In this document: positions 25,422 to 36,729 of the stretch, one piece after another | Layout of the letters: each line of letters starts with the position of its first letter | How positions within the stretch are numbered: the first letter of the stretch is position 1 | Assembly: GCA_029747015.1 (NCBI GenBank) | Contig: JAKOGI010000527.1 | Coordinates: 315,001-379,000 of the forward strand | Length of the DNA: 64,000 bases | Direction of reading: 5' to 3' | DNA from: Carnegiea gigantea | Lineage: Eukaryota > Streptophyta > Magnoliopsida > Caryophyllales > Cactaceae | The notes under the pieces: model-generated | Database searches by the model: none | What the model was told of the DNA's origin: nothing | What the model saw: the letters and a program-made list of their open reading frames with translations, nothing else | Program-made: the position numbers and the translations under genes

Positions 25422-27065
25422 TCTCGACTACAAGTGAAATTCAATTTGTAGAGACTCTTACCAAAAGCTAAGATGAAGAGAGAGATGATGAAAAATAAAG
25501 TAAATTGTAAACGCAAGTAACCAAAAAAAAAAAAAAAACGTTACAAATATAAAAAGATGATTTGTTTAAGTGATAACGTTTAACCAAAAAAAAAGAAAAG
25601 GAAACGTGATGTCACAAACCAGTAACATGATTGATTAAATAAATATAAGATATAATTTGTTAAAGACATAAAAACATAATTATCCAACCAAAAAAAAAAA
25701 AAAGATAATGTGGGGTTAGGCTCCATGGGGTTATGCTCCATAACCTCTTGTGACTGACACATCCGCACAACATGCTCCTTTCCAAGCTTTTTTTTATGCA
25801 TTTTCTATAACTTTTTTGTCAACATGACTTTTGTTGATGACATGGGTGATGATGTGTTAAAAGGGTGTATGAGCTCCTAGGAGCGTACAAGAAAATGCAC
25901 AATTTCTATCTTAATCAACACTTTTATTTTCATGGGTGTGCATGGGCCCCCATGAGATGTAATTGTTCATTGCTCCATGACCGAATGTTCTAGACCATTT
26001 TTGTGGGCTTTCTCCATGGTTGCACAACATGTGCAGGGCGGCCTAAAAGATCGAGTGAAGAAGACGTATAGATTTCCTAGGTAACCGATGGCAGATTGTT
26101 CAGCTGATGGATTCAGCAGATGGTTAGACCAGCTAGGCTTAGTGTTTGGCATCAGAAGATGGTCAAGCTTTTGTGGTCATTAGAAAGTGGGAAGTTCGGT
26201 GGGAGTGGTTTAGACGGACAGTTGGCTCCATCCTTTAGCCCTCAATGTTCGGGTTTCGAGCATTAAACTATTAGCTTGGCAAGGCATTCACAGGCAGCAG
26301 ATGACTAGTTGTCGAGTAGGTTGAGGATGTCAGGTAGCCTATTAGGTCCCATGTTGTAGGAGATACATTTCTTAAAGTTGGACCACGATGGAGTTAGCTA
26401 TCGAATTTACATGATCTGGGGTCGATTGCAAATGGTCGTCTTCATGAGGTCGAACAGCAGAATGGATGGCTCTGTAAGGCACTTGTGGGGGCGGACGATC
26501 ATTTGTCAAGTGTTGTGGGTGCTAGGTGATGAGCCTCGGTCTACAACTCCACACGCGAGGATTGATTAGCCAAAGCAACTGGTCAGTCCAACTGCTGGCC
26601 TTTTAACAATGAGCTTACTCGGGCATCCACCTGGGTAGGAGCCACGCCCCCTTCGTGCTACGCATCTAAGTCAGACCTTTCTGTTTATGCGGGTGGCCAG
26701 TGTGGCCGAGCTTACCAGAGGGCAGCCTTATTTTACTGAGCCGCTAAGAGAGATGCCTCGGCGTCGAAAAAAAGGCCTCATCTGAGTAAGTTGTCAAGCT
26801 AAGCCTACTATTGGGCATGATCGAGTCTCAATGCCGAGTTGCTACACGCAGTCCTTTTGGCGACCGTAGGCCTTTGTTGTCGACTTGTTGTGTCGTTGCA
26901 TGTGGTTCCCCTTCTTCACATTTCCAATTCCTTGAGTTCGTCTTTTGCTTTTTAATATTTAATTTCATTCGGGTCCCACACATTGTGGTAATGCAATATA
27001 ATTTTCATTTCCAGTTGACTGATGTGTGACGACTCCTTTTTTTCGTTTTCTTGTAGTAGGCTTGT
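25422..27065. other. Region between FAR1 first exon and Athila LTR; no gene recognised
   Basis: The first 350 bp would be FAR1 promoter/MULE end. From about 25.95 kb to 27.05 kb the base composition becomes GC-richer, with sequence that looks like old transposon DNA (possibly LTR). I could not identify a family, and the open frames here (for example 26378-26569) show no motif. A similar-looking GC-richer stretch follows the Athila element at 36.75-37.25 kb. Confidence 0.4.
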
Positions 27066-28395
27066 TGTCTTAAATTGTTACCACAAGTGTACGGCGTAGC
27101 TGTAGCTAGCGTCCAGTGAGTACGGGTCGTGTCCATAAGAAACTTGTTTTCAATCACCAAATCGACTCACAACACTCTATTTAGGAAAAAGTCCACTTAA
27201 GTTGATTTATGCTAAGAAGCAGTTCTAATCTGCTGAGAACTAAGGAAATTGTCTAGTTCAATAATAACAAAGGTCCTAGATTGGAGTTCACCACGGTATC
27301 ATGCTATGTTGTATGATAACCTAGATCCTACAAACCTGCCCATGAAAGCAATCCAAGTGGAAAGGATTATAATTTAAAGCACATCTAAGCCTTCTCTCGA
27401 AGATTCAATAGACTGACTGAATTAATCCTAATTTATTTTCATGAAACTAAGATTAATCAAGGTCATAAGATTAAGCAATCAAATATTTCCAGTTGAAACC
27501 CTAACTGTTTTCATGTCAGGAAGATCACATGCTCACAAAGTCATACTAGATAAAGGATTCAACTTTCGTTGATCTCCTGAACCCTAATTAAGAACAATGA
27601 ATAGAACTCTCTCAAGTAATCCAACAATTATTGGCATACTAAGCAAGACTTCAAATCGCAATCATGAGCATGATTCACAAAAACCTAAAACATGATTTGA
27701 ATTCGCATAATAGGGGCTACTCCCAATCTAAGACTGATAATTTAGCCTCTAATCATATTGATAATCACAATCAAGAACAAAAATCTAGAAAACATCACTA
27801 AAGTTGCGAACTTTAATTGAGAATGCGAGAGAAGAAAGAAAGAAAATGTACTTCAATTGATTCTAAGAGCAGCCACATAAATTCGTACTCAATTAAACTT
27901 CAATCTAATGTCTAAGAATTTGGGAAAGTACTTAGCATTGAAAGCCTAAAAATCGCCTCCTTCTCGAGAGCTCTAGAGAAATTACAACATATCCCTAAAC
28001 GAAACCCCACGAACAATTTAGTCACGTAGAAAAATAAAGTGGCACGGTCGTGCGACACGGCACGGTGGCACCTCACCACTTCTCTGGTCAGCTGCTCCTG
28101 AGATTTTTGCTTGGTATGACTGGGCTTCCTGGCATGGGATCCCCATACCAATCCTCTGGGCCTAGACAACCTCTTCCTTAGCTTGGGATTCGCCGTCTTG
28201 ACCCTCCTTTCGCGCAACATTGGTGGGTTTACTTCTTTCCTTTCAACTAGAACTCATGAAAACATGAAAACATCTTATATGAGCAAATTGAGGGTAAAGG
28301 AGGCCTATTTGACCCCTGTGCTTTGAAGTTTAACGTAAAAATCACTGAGAAGAGGGGTCAAAAATGGGTTTGAAAGAGGTAAAATTGGAGGTTCA
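27066..28395 (-). repeat. Athila 3' LTR
   Basis: About 1330 bp, on the minus strand starting TGAACCTCC (28395 inward) and ending in ACA at 27066. In the first 230 bp compared by eye with the other LTR, roughly one base in ten differs, so the insertion is old. It contains a GGCACGGTCGTGC palindromic block at about 28041. Confidence 0.85.
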
Positions 28396-28396
28396 T

Positions 28397-28409
28397 CAAC
28401 TCCCCCACA
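28397..28409 (-). other. Polypurine tract (PPT) of Athila element
   Basis: Minus-strand TGTGGGGGAGTTG lies directly before the 3' LTR start TGAACC, as expected for the plus-strand primer of a retrotransposon. Confidence 0.75.
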
Positions 28410-28961
28410 CTTGTCTCTTGTTTGTCCCCAAGTAAGGTTATCAACTAAAGGAATGGTGGGGAGAGATTTACCTTAGAGTGCCATCCTCCTTAGGTAAGTG
28501 ATGACAACTAGGCCAATAATCATATCAGCTCATAGCTTAGAAACTTAATAAGAGCGGAACTCTTTTTTTCTCAAAAGCATATGTTTTAAAATGTAAATCA
28601 CTCGACTATGGTGCAAGAATAAACACCCCATATTGAGCTGCTTAGAAGTGTCATGCTTCCCCGTGAATCATTAATGAGCTAGCTAGACTAATAGATCCTC
28701 ACTTTAGGAGTAAGAACATAAATTCTCCTCTCATGTGTTCAGGGCAGAAATCGATCACTTAAAATCACCCTCAATGCATGCTTGCTACCATAAGCTTGGC
28801 AAAACTCTCAATTCTCTATCAATGGAGGCAAATACATAAGCGTCAATCATAAGGGCTTTTCAAAGGTTGCATGGGGGTTAGGGATAAAGGTAAGGCAAGT
28901 TAAGATTTTAGGTGGGAGTAGATAATTATGCAAATAACGAGCAATTAAAACCATCTCCACA

Positions 28962-29053
<92 letters not shown>

Positions 29054-30700
29054 GCAACTGTGATCATTATCCCCATAATTTAAGCGCAAAGAAAGAAGGT
29101 TAAAACTCTTTTTTTTTTTTTTTCTTTTGCTAAATTAAACTCCCTTTGCCAAACATCTTATTCACACATTTTCTTCTTCTTTGTTTGCTCTTGTTTTTTT
29201 CTTTTTTTCCAAAGAAAAGAAGAGAATGGCAAAGGTCCAAGGATAGTTTTAACTTCCAATCATGCAAGGTTGACAACCAGTCAGAACCAACCACTAAGGT
29301 GCACCAACAAGTATATTCCCCCAATCAAAAATCACTCGCAACATTGCTCTACTAACTTGACATAGGGTAGGATTGTTCATTTTAGGCCATGGGTTAAGTG
29401 AATATTAGTGAATCAAATGACAGGGAAAAAGGCTCAAAAAGGGTGGCAAACAGATCATAATAACACAGGGTGGCTTTTTTGCTTATGCGGCTTATAAAAC
29501 AAATGAATGCCTCAATCATATTAACACCCTGCACATGCCAAAAGTGATTTCGAAGAGAGTTACGCCAAGTTCTAGTGACGCACATACAAGAGGGTTGAAC
29601 ACTCATGAAAGGATGGTCAAGACCATATCGAGTGAATAGTCATTATAGGCTCAAAAATATCACTGGGTCTTCTACCAAAATTAAAAACCAGTTCAAAAGA
29701 TTGGCCAAGGATCAAGGTTCAACCAATTCACACCACAGCAACTCTCTGGGACAAATACATAGCCCAGCAATCAAAACATTTTCATAACTATTTTCACAAA
29801 ACATTGGGCCCAATTGAGCCTCATTTGCCACAAACTACCACAACCATCCATCTAACTCATCACCCCTTAAATGTTATCATTAGAGGAGTTTTCAAAAAGA
29901 ACGTCAACTCTCTTTCATCTTTTTTTTCTTTTTTTTCAAAGCAATAAACCTAACTAAAAGATCAATAAGTAGATAACTAAAGAGAAGGGTGGAAAGATTA
30001 CCTCGTGGTCTTATAAAACCCTACTCAACATGTCTCCACTTCAGACCAATGGTTAGGAAAAAGATATATACAATACATCATCTACCTAAATGCAATTTTC
30101 TACATGCCTACCTACTGCGGGAAATGAGATTACAACTAATGCGTCCCAAAAATGCACCTGAACTACACTGAAACCAAAGATTCTAAATGCAAGCATACCA
30201 AATGTAGGGAGATATACATACACCACAACCCATCAGAAATCACACCCAAACCCACTAAACATGCACCCAAACCCACTAAACATGCATAGAGCTCATGAGC
30301 TCACCCCCCATGCTGGAACTGTTCATTGTCCCCAATGAAAAGAATAGACATAAGAAGTGAAAGAGAACGGGTACAACTTACAGTTACTAGGTCCTATCGG
30401 ACCCAGGAGGTAGCCAAAAATGTGGAGGAAATGGTGAGAAGGTATACGAATAGCTCGAGTTAAACGGTGAAAATGAGGACGAACCGCCTTGATCACTCGG
30501 GAAGGTGCAGAACTGCTTTTTTTAACTGTCGAATAGACTCTGATTGGCACCAAAGCAATTCATTCATCCTTCTCCTCTCTTCAAACTCTCGGGCCTCCCT
30601 CATGGCTCGCTCCTCCTCACGCTAAATCCACCGCCGCTCTCGCTTTTCTTCGCGGTCAACAAACCCCCGAAAATATATAACTCCCTCCTTAATGGATTTC
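28410..30700 (-). other. Athila 3' non-coding region with TA microsatellite
   Basis: Between the env-position ORF and the PPT. No coding motif is seen. It includes the (TA)n tract at 28965-29052, T-rich runs near 29105-29130 and 29920-29940, and a small tandem repeat (two copies of ACCCAAACCCACTAAACATGC-type units, 30244-30286). Confidence 0.55.
28965..29052. repeat. (TA)n microsatellite
   Basis: About 88 bp of AT dinucleotides in the Athila 3' non-coding region. Confidence 0.95.
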
Positions 30701-32100
30701 ATTCGTCTAGAGAGACGATAGATGCATCACACATACTGGTGTATCCTTCTCGAAGACCGGAGAACTCCAGTTGGAGGTCGGAGAAGGATTGGAGGAAAGT
30801 GGGGTCAAACGGTATGTATGTTGTAGAAGAAGATGACCCGTCTGTCTCAAAGGTGGGTGATGGGTTAAAGGGAGGTGATGGTGGCTGAATGGGCTCTTTC
30901 TCAACAGCTTGAGCCCCTCTTAGCCCTCATTAACATGATCCTCATCATCATCATCATCATCAGATTCCCCTCCTCATGTTACTTAGCCTCCTCATCAGTA
31001 GCTAACTACCCTTCCCTAGGTAGCACGAGCGCCCTAACAATCACTCTATCACAGTTTCAATTCCTCTTGTTGGTCACAGTGGCGCGCTCAACCTTAGGAA
31101 TGGTAAGAGGATTTATTTGTGGTGGGGATACTGAATGATGTCACCCCAAGTATCGATTATGTGCTTGTGGTAGAGGGTGCCAACGTCAAGGTGACCCCCA
31201 AAGAAATAGGGCTCGAAGTGGAAGAGTTTGTCACTGTGGCTTAAGGCAATGGCGATGGCGGTAATGGTGCCGCCAATGCTCAAAACATTCTTATCGGTAG
31301 TCTTGGCTGCCTCCGCCAAGTGACAGATGATGAAGGCTCATGTGTCCATGGGAGTGCCCGACAATGCACACCAAATAATAAATAACTCCGCTTACAACCA
31401 TTTTGGTTGTCATTGCGACCAAAAATGATATTCGCCCTCAGCCATTGAAGGTAGCAAAGGTTGATATTGCAAATCTCAGTGGCCTTGGCCTATCAGGGGT
31501 CAAAAGCTCTAGGTCTCACAAATCTATCCATATAAGCCTTCCATTAGGACTAAGTAATACTCATCTCGAAACAGGGTCCGGCCTCTACAAGGGGGGAACA
31601 TCCCTGTATGCCCCTTCAACCACTGGAAGTTTCAATAACTCATTGAACATGCATAGATTCATCCGGCAATCAATGTTAACATGTGAAATGTAATATCAAC
31701 CTCTTGACCTCCAAACTTGCCATCCCAATTTACATTTAAGGAGCTCAAAAACTCTATCATTAGGTGGTCATAAGAAGTGTATTGCATTCCAATATACTCC
31801 ATCCATCCCAATTTATGCATTATACTCAACGTATCATGAAGCAATCCCAAAGTCCTTAATGAGTCTACATGAAAGAATGCTCACTAGTCTTCCTAGTGGC
31901 CAAAATCTCATGCCGGGTCTTTTGTTCTTCACTAGCAAAATGCAAACCCCTAGTACTAGCAGGAAGAATCAATGGGTAAGCACCCTTAGTGCCTTTAGCA
32001 GTGGAGGGTGCAGTAGAGAATAAAGTAGTCTTGGAGGACTTCTTGGGCAATGAGGGAGCCTTTGAACCTTCCCCAACTCTTTTCTAGTCCATGAGGAGCA
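30700..32100 (-). pseudogene. Athila ORF in the env position, broken
   Basis: Minus-strand fragments match the ORF that follows pol in Athila elements. About 32050-31865 reads FASEEQKTRHEILATRKTSE. After a one-base frameshift, about 31850-31690 reads LLHDTLSIMHKLGWMEYIG, then EFLSSLNVNWDGKFGGQEVD. About 31319-31115 reads VLSIGGTITAIAIALSHSDK, then FFGGHLDVGTL. These correspond to the long hydrophilic ORF annotated in plants as Athila ORF1 or env-like; no membrane segment or signal peptide is evident in what remains. Frameshifts and stops separate the blocks. Its function in the element is unknown. Confidence 0.65.
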
Positions 32101-32448
32101 CTTGGTAGCAGATCGGGGCTTTGGGGTTGCTGAAGAAGATGAAAATGGTGAAAGGAGGCAAGCTTTCTATCTCTATAACCTTCAACCTCAACAATGGAGG
32201 TTAGGATTTTAGAGAGAGAAAGTAGGTATTATGAGGGGTGAAATTTGGTGAAACGAAGAGAAATTTTAGGGGGAACTGAAAGATTATGAGTGGAATTTGA
32301 GGATTTGAAAAAGAAATCGGGAATTTGGGGTGAGATTTGTGTGGAGAGTACGATGTGAGAAAGGGCAGGGGTCGTATGCTAGAGAGAGAAAGTATGGAGG
32401 AAGAATGAAGAAGAAGGGGAAATCAGGCACTTACCTAAAAATTGAGGA

Positions 32449-32462
32449 GGCACGGTTGTGCC
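32449..32462. repeat. GGCAC palindrome, internal copy
   Basis: GGCACGGTTGTGCC, followed within 200 bp by related blocks (GTGGCATGTACGTGCC at about 32609, GGCATGGGATGCCCATGCC at about 32629). LTR counterparts are GGCACGGTCGTGC (28041) and the perfect palindrome GGCACGATCGTGCC (36380-36393). Confidence 0.6.
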
Positions 32463-33059
32463 TTGCGGCACAGGGCACCGTGCCACTTTGCTGCCCTCAC
32501 GTCTACGAACTGGAAAGCGACACAGTCATGCCGCAGGGCACGGTGGTACCATGCAACTTTGCTGGTTAGCAGGTCCTTGCTTTCACCTCTTTTTGAAGTT
32601 TGAGGGGTGTGGCATGTACGTGCCATCAGGCATGGGATGCCCATGCCAACTTGTTGCCTCGAAAATCCAGCCCTTTGAAGTTGTGCTTCCCTTTTTCTCA
32701 TTTTTTTCATTCCTTTCCTCCTTTTTTTTCTCTTTTCTCACCTTTTTTTTGGTTTTTTTCCTTCTTTTCGCTGTTTTTCTTTTCGAAAGTGGTAAAACTT
32801 GGGTTGCCTCCCAAGAAGCGCTCATTTAGGGTCCCGAGCTTAACCTTTACCTTAAGTACTTCGTGACGGTACTGGGGGAGACGAATTGAAAGGAATCTTC
32901 AATAGTAAAGCATTATCAATCACCACCTTACGATGAATAAAAGTTCCCCTAGAACTGGCACAAAGTGGTGGAAGTGACTCAAATGCAGCATAAGAATTCC
33001 TTTGGAGCATCCCATCCCCATCTAATAAATGAATCCTAGAAGCGTAAGCAGCAGCATAA

Positions 33060-33813
33060 CCAAAATGACAGCTTCCCCGCATGCATATCAATCATAGCCC
33101 CTACAGTTACTAAAAATGGCCTTCCCATGATAATAGGAATTTGGGGTCCTCATCCATATCCAAAACTATGAAGTTGCGGGGGATGAGAAGCTTACCCACT
33201 TGAACTAGAATATCTTCCAGGATGCCTATAGGCTGCTTAATGGAGCAATCTGCGAACTGGATAGATGTGGTTGCAGGTTTCAGGTCTAGCAACTTCAGTT
33301 TCTTACACAGAGAGGGATAGACATTAAGCTTACACTTGCGCCCAAATCGCAGAGGGCTCTCTCAATTGGCATATCCCCTATGGAGCACGATTTAGAGAAG
33401 CTACCAGGATCACATAGCTTCGATAGTGACCCAAGCTGTAGAGCTGCGCTGCACACCTCGCCAATGACAACTACTGGAACATTTTCGAGCTCACCCTTCT
33501 CGAACAGAAGCCCGATTAGAAACTTCAGGTAGGATGGTACTTCCTTCAGAATCTCCAAGAAGGGGACGTTAATGTTTACCTTTTTCAATAAATCAAAAAA
33601 TTGAACCATTCGGGGTTCAAGCTTTGATCGCGCCAGCCTCTGAGGATATGGAACAGGAGGCTGATAAGGTCGGACTAGAGGAGATTGATGACCCTTCTCT
33701 TCTTGATTCGAAGCCCCTTCCTTCTTCAATTTAGTTGTTCCTGAAGAAATAGGAACTGTAGCCACTTCCTGAAGTACCATCATATGATTCTCCAGAAACT
33801 CCTCACCCACCAT
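33060..33813 (-). pseudogene. Athila gag C-terminus and aspartic protease, frameshifted
   Basis: The first part (33813-33295) ends with the aspartic protease active-site region ERALCDLGASVSLM. A TGTGT-type two-base slip at about 33305 shifts the frame, after which the protease continues (33292-33110): PATTSIQFADCSIKQPIGIL and IVLDMDED, then GAMIDMHAGKLSF by about 33060. The family enzyme processes the Gag-Pol polyprotein. Immediately downstream all RT, RNase H and integrase domains are missing; the sequence passes to a pol-end motif and GGGAGGCAACCC at about 32810. Confidence 0.75.
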
Positions 33814-34101
33814 AGAAATTACATTAATGTAACCCCTTGGGTTGTTCTTAGGTTGACCTGGTAGATGCTCCTGGAGTCGGGACAGCTGGCTAACCTGCTA
33901 AGCTATCTAGGCGATTTGGGTGTCCATCGCCTTTTGGTGGGATGCCATGACGTCGAATTTGGAGGTAAGCTGGTTAATCGACTCACCAAGAGCTTCATTA
34001 GTCTTAGTTTGGGTCATTATAAAATGCTCCAGAAGACTCTCTAGATTGGACTTGGGTTGGGGAGGTTGTTGTTGTGGAGGTAGGGTATAGGGCGCCCTGT
34101 A

Positions 34102-35150
34102 TTAGAAACCATGGGGTTGAGGTTGAGTGGCATTGGGTGGAATGGAATTGTTATTGCAATAGGAGAAATTTAGGTGATTTCTCCAACCAGGGCTGTATGT
34201 GTTTGTGTAAGGGTTATCTTGTGGGTGTGGGTTAAAGTTTTGCATAGCATTGACATGGTCAACTCCCTGGAAAGTAGATTGGCACTCAGGAGTGACATGG
34301 CCTTCAATGCCGTAAATCTCACATAGGGCCCCGACCTCAAACATTACGCCTGAAGAACTCCCTGTTAAACTCCTTGAAGAAGGAGTCCCAAGCCTATCAA
34401 ATCACTGCGCTAAAGCATCTACCTTGCTGGCAAGTAAGTCCACAACGTCCACTCCATAAGCCCACCGGTCCTCTTTAGGGTCGCCCTCTCACTGGCCCAG
34501 TGATAGTTATTAGAGGCTATCTTCTCCAATAAGGCTCTTGCGGCCACAATTAACTTCTCCATGAGTACGCTATCAGCTGCAATGTCAACAGACATCTTTA
34601 AAGATTGGTCCAATCCATTGTAGAAGGTTTGGATTAGGAGCCAGTTAGGAACTTTGTGGTGGGAGCATAGGCTCTGAAGATCCGTAAACCTCTCCCACGC
34701 CTCATATAAAGATTCTTCACCTCGTTGAGAGAACGAAGTAATTTCCGCTCTTAACTTAGCGGTCTTACCTGGGGGGAAGTAATTGCTAAGGAAAGCTTTT
34801 GAAAGGGCCTCCTAGATTGTGAACGAGTTGGGCTTCTCATTAAGGAGCTAGTCACTAGATGTGTCCGTCAGTGAGAAGGAAAAAGCCTCAGCCTGATTGC
34901 ATCAGCAGAGACCCCATTGAGCTTGATCGTATCACACTTCGCTAGGAAGTTGCGAAGGTGAATATGGGGGTTCTCCATGTGACACCCACCAAACTGGTCC
35001 TTCTCCACGACGGACACGAAAGCGGGCTGTAACTCAAAGTTGTTTGCTTTTACAGTTGGGTTCACAATGAAGGAGGTGATGTCGGTTGCTTGCGGTAAGA
35101 TGTAATCCTGCAGCACCCTAGGATCTCACTCAGCTATGACGATTTGTGCT
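34102..35150 (-). pseudogene. Athila gag (capsid/nucleocapsid), broken
   Basis: Minus strand from about 35116: PAFVSVVEKDQFGG, then HLRNFLAKCDTIKLNGVSAD and AIRLRLF, the Athila capsid core. About 34613-34420 reads LLEKIASNNYHWASERA, and 34344-34102 reads CEIYGIEGHVTPEC followed by NTYSPGWRNHLNFSYCNNNS. The nucleocapsid zinc knuckle has lost its second Cys (C-x2-C became C-x2-Y), while His and the last Cys remain. At least two frameshifts break the frame. Confidence 0.78.
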
Positions 35151-35378
35151 TGTTGCCTCTCTCTCGCACTGCTTTATCTCCGTATAGTAGCTTCTATCTC
35201 CGGGTCAAAATGAATGAGTTGTTGATCCCTCTTACTGCACCTGTGCATAAAAAGCCAAAAGCTATACCAAGCGTAAGCAAGTCCAAGCAAGTCTCAAAGA
35301 GCAAAGGAGAAAACCAAAAATAAAAAGAAAAAGCATAATCTAGAGTGTCTTGGTTGCTTCCAATGTTGAAACAAATAA

Positions 35379-35399
35379 GTTCCCAGGCAACAGCGCCGA
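35379..35399 (-). other. Athila primer-binding site
   Basis: Minus strand TCGGCGCTGTTGCCTGGGA, about 10 bp after the 5' LTR end. It is a degraded form of the TGGCGCCGTTGCC(G)GGGA site typical of Athila elements. Confidence 0.75.
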
Positions 35400-35408
35400 A
35401 AAACTTAT

Positions 35409-36729
35409 TGTATTAAATAGTTATCGCAAGTGCACGGCGCAGCTGTAGCTAGCATCCGGCAAGTATGGGTCGTGTCCATAAAGAACTTGTTTTCAATCAC
35501 CAAATCGACTTACGACATTCTATTTAGAAAAAAGTTCAATTATGTTGATTTATGCTAAGCAGCAGTTCTAATCTGCTGAGAACTAATGAAATTGTCTAGT
35601 TTAATAATAACAAAGGTCCTAAATTGGGGTTCACCATGCTATCATACTATGTTGTATGATAACCTAGGTCCTACAAACATGCCCATGAAAGCAATCCAAG
35701 TGGAAAGGATTATAATTTAAAGCACATCTAAGCCTTCTCTCCAAGGTCAATAGACTAACTGAATTAATTCTAGTTATCTATTTTCATGAAACTAAGATTA
35801 ATCAAGGTCATAAGATAAAGCAATCAAATGTTCCCAATTGAAACCCTAACTGATGTCACGTCAGGAAGATCAAGTGCTCATAAAGTCGCACTAGATAAAG
35901 GATTTAACTTTCATTGATCTCCTGAACCCTAATTGAGAACAGTGAATAGAACTCTCTCAAGCAATCCAATAATTATTGGCATACCAGGCAAGACTTCAAA
36001 TCGCAATCATGAGCATGATTCACAAAAACCTAAAACATGATTCAATTTCGCAATAGGAGCTACTCCCAGTCCAAGACTAATAGTTTAGCCTCTAATCATA
36101 TTGATAATCACAATCAAGAACAAAAATCTAGAAAACATCAATAAAGTTGCGAACTTAATTGAGAATGCAAGAGAAGGAAGAAAATATACTTCAATTGATT
36201 CCAAGAACAGTCACACAAATTCGTACTCAATGAAACTTCAATCTAATGTCTAAGAATTTATGAAAGTATTTAGAATTGAAAACCTAAAAATTACCTCCTT
36301 CTCGAGAGCTCTAGATAAATTAAAACATATCCCCAAACAAAACCCCATGAAATAATTTAGTCGAGCAAAAAAATAAAGTGGCACGATCGTGCCACACTGC
36401 ACGGTGGCACCATGCCGCTTCTCATATCAGCTAATCCTGAGATTTTGGCTTGGCATGACTGGGCTTCCTAGCATAGGGTGCCAGTCCTCTGGGCCTAGAC
36501 AATCTCTTCCTTAGCTTGGGATTCGCCTTCTTGACCTTCCTTTCATGCAATATTGGTGGGTTTTCTTCTTTCCTTCAAACCAGAACTGCGAAAAAACATG
36601 AAAACATCCTATATGAGCAAATTTAAGGTAAAGAAGGTCTATTCGAACCCTGCACTTTGAAGTTTAACCCACAAATCACTGAGAAGAGGGGTCAAAAATG
36701 GGTTTAAAAGAGGTAAAAATGGAGGTTCA
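35409..36729 (-). repeat. Athila 5' LTR
   Basis: About 1321 bp, minus-strand start TGAACCTCC at 36729 and end TACA at 35409. Collinear with the LTR at 27066-28395 with scattered substitutions and small indels. Confidence 0.85.

Larger units (their letters stand above)
8646..25777. mobile_element. Putative FAR1 + Ulp1 MULE-type element (ends uncertain)
   Basis: Two convergent transposon-type genes sit side by side: a Ulp1/C48 protease gene on the plus strand and a FAR1/MULE transposase on the minus strand. Ulp1-domain genes in MULEs are known from the Kaonashi-type elements. The candidate limits are inverted copies of GGAGCATGT (8646-8654; reverse complement 25769-25777), which lie just outside the two genes. 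They are a weak guess at the terminal inverted repeats; no target duplication was found. Helitron B is inserted inside. Without that 5.95 kb the element would be about 11.2 kb. Confidence 0.4.
27066..36729 (-). mobile_element. Athila-type Ty3/Gypsy retrotransposon lacking RT, RNase H and integrase
   Basis: Two direct LTRs of about 1.3 kb bound the element. The minus-strand order is 5' LTR (right), PBS, gag, protease, short 3' pol-end motif, env-position ORF remnants, PPT, 3' LTR (left). The family call rests on the PBS context (GGCGCTGTTGCC), gag blocks (FGGxxxENPxxHLRNFLAxCDTIK, YxPGWRNHxNFSY), protease site DLGASV and the GGGAGGCAACCC motif after pol. Reverse transcriptase, RNase H and integrase are missing between about 33050 and 32880, so it could only have moved in trans. 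No matching 5-bp target duplication is seen (CTTGT on the left, TAAAT on the right). Confidence 0.82.

Noticed and set aside
30544..30888. 114-residue plus-strand frame
   Set aside because: Antisense to Athila non-coding and ORF remnants; no motif.
32458..32866. Phe/Ser-rich plus-strand frames up to 123 residues
   Set aside because: Come from a T/C-rich run in the Athila interior; no motif.
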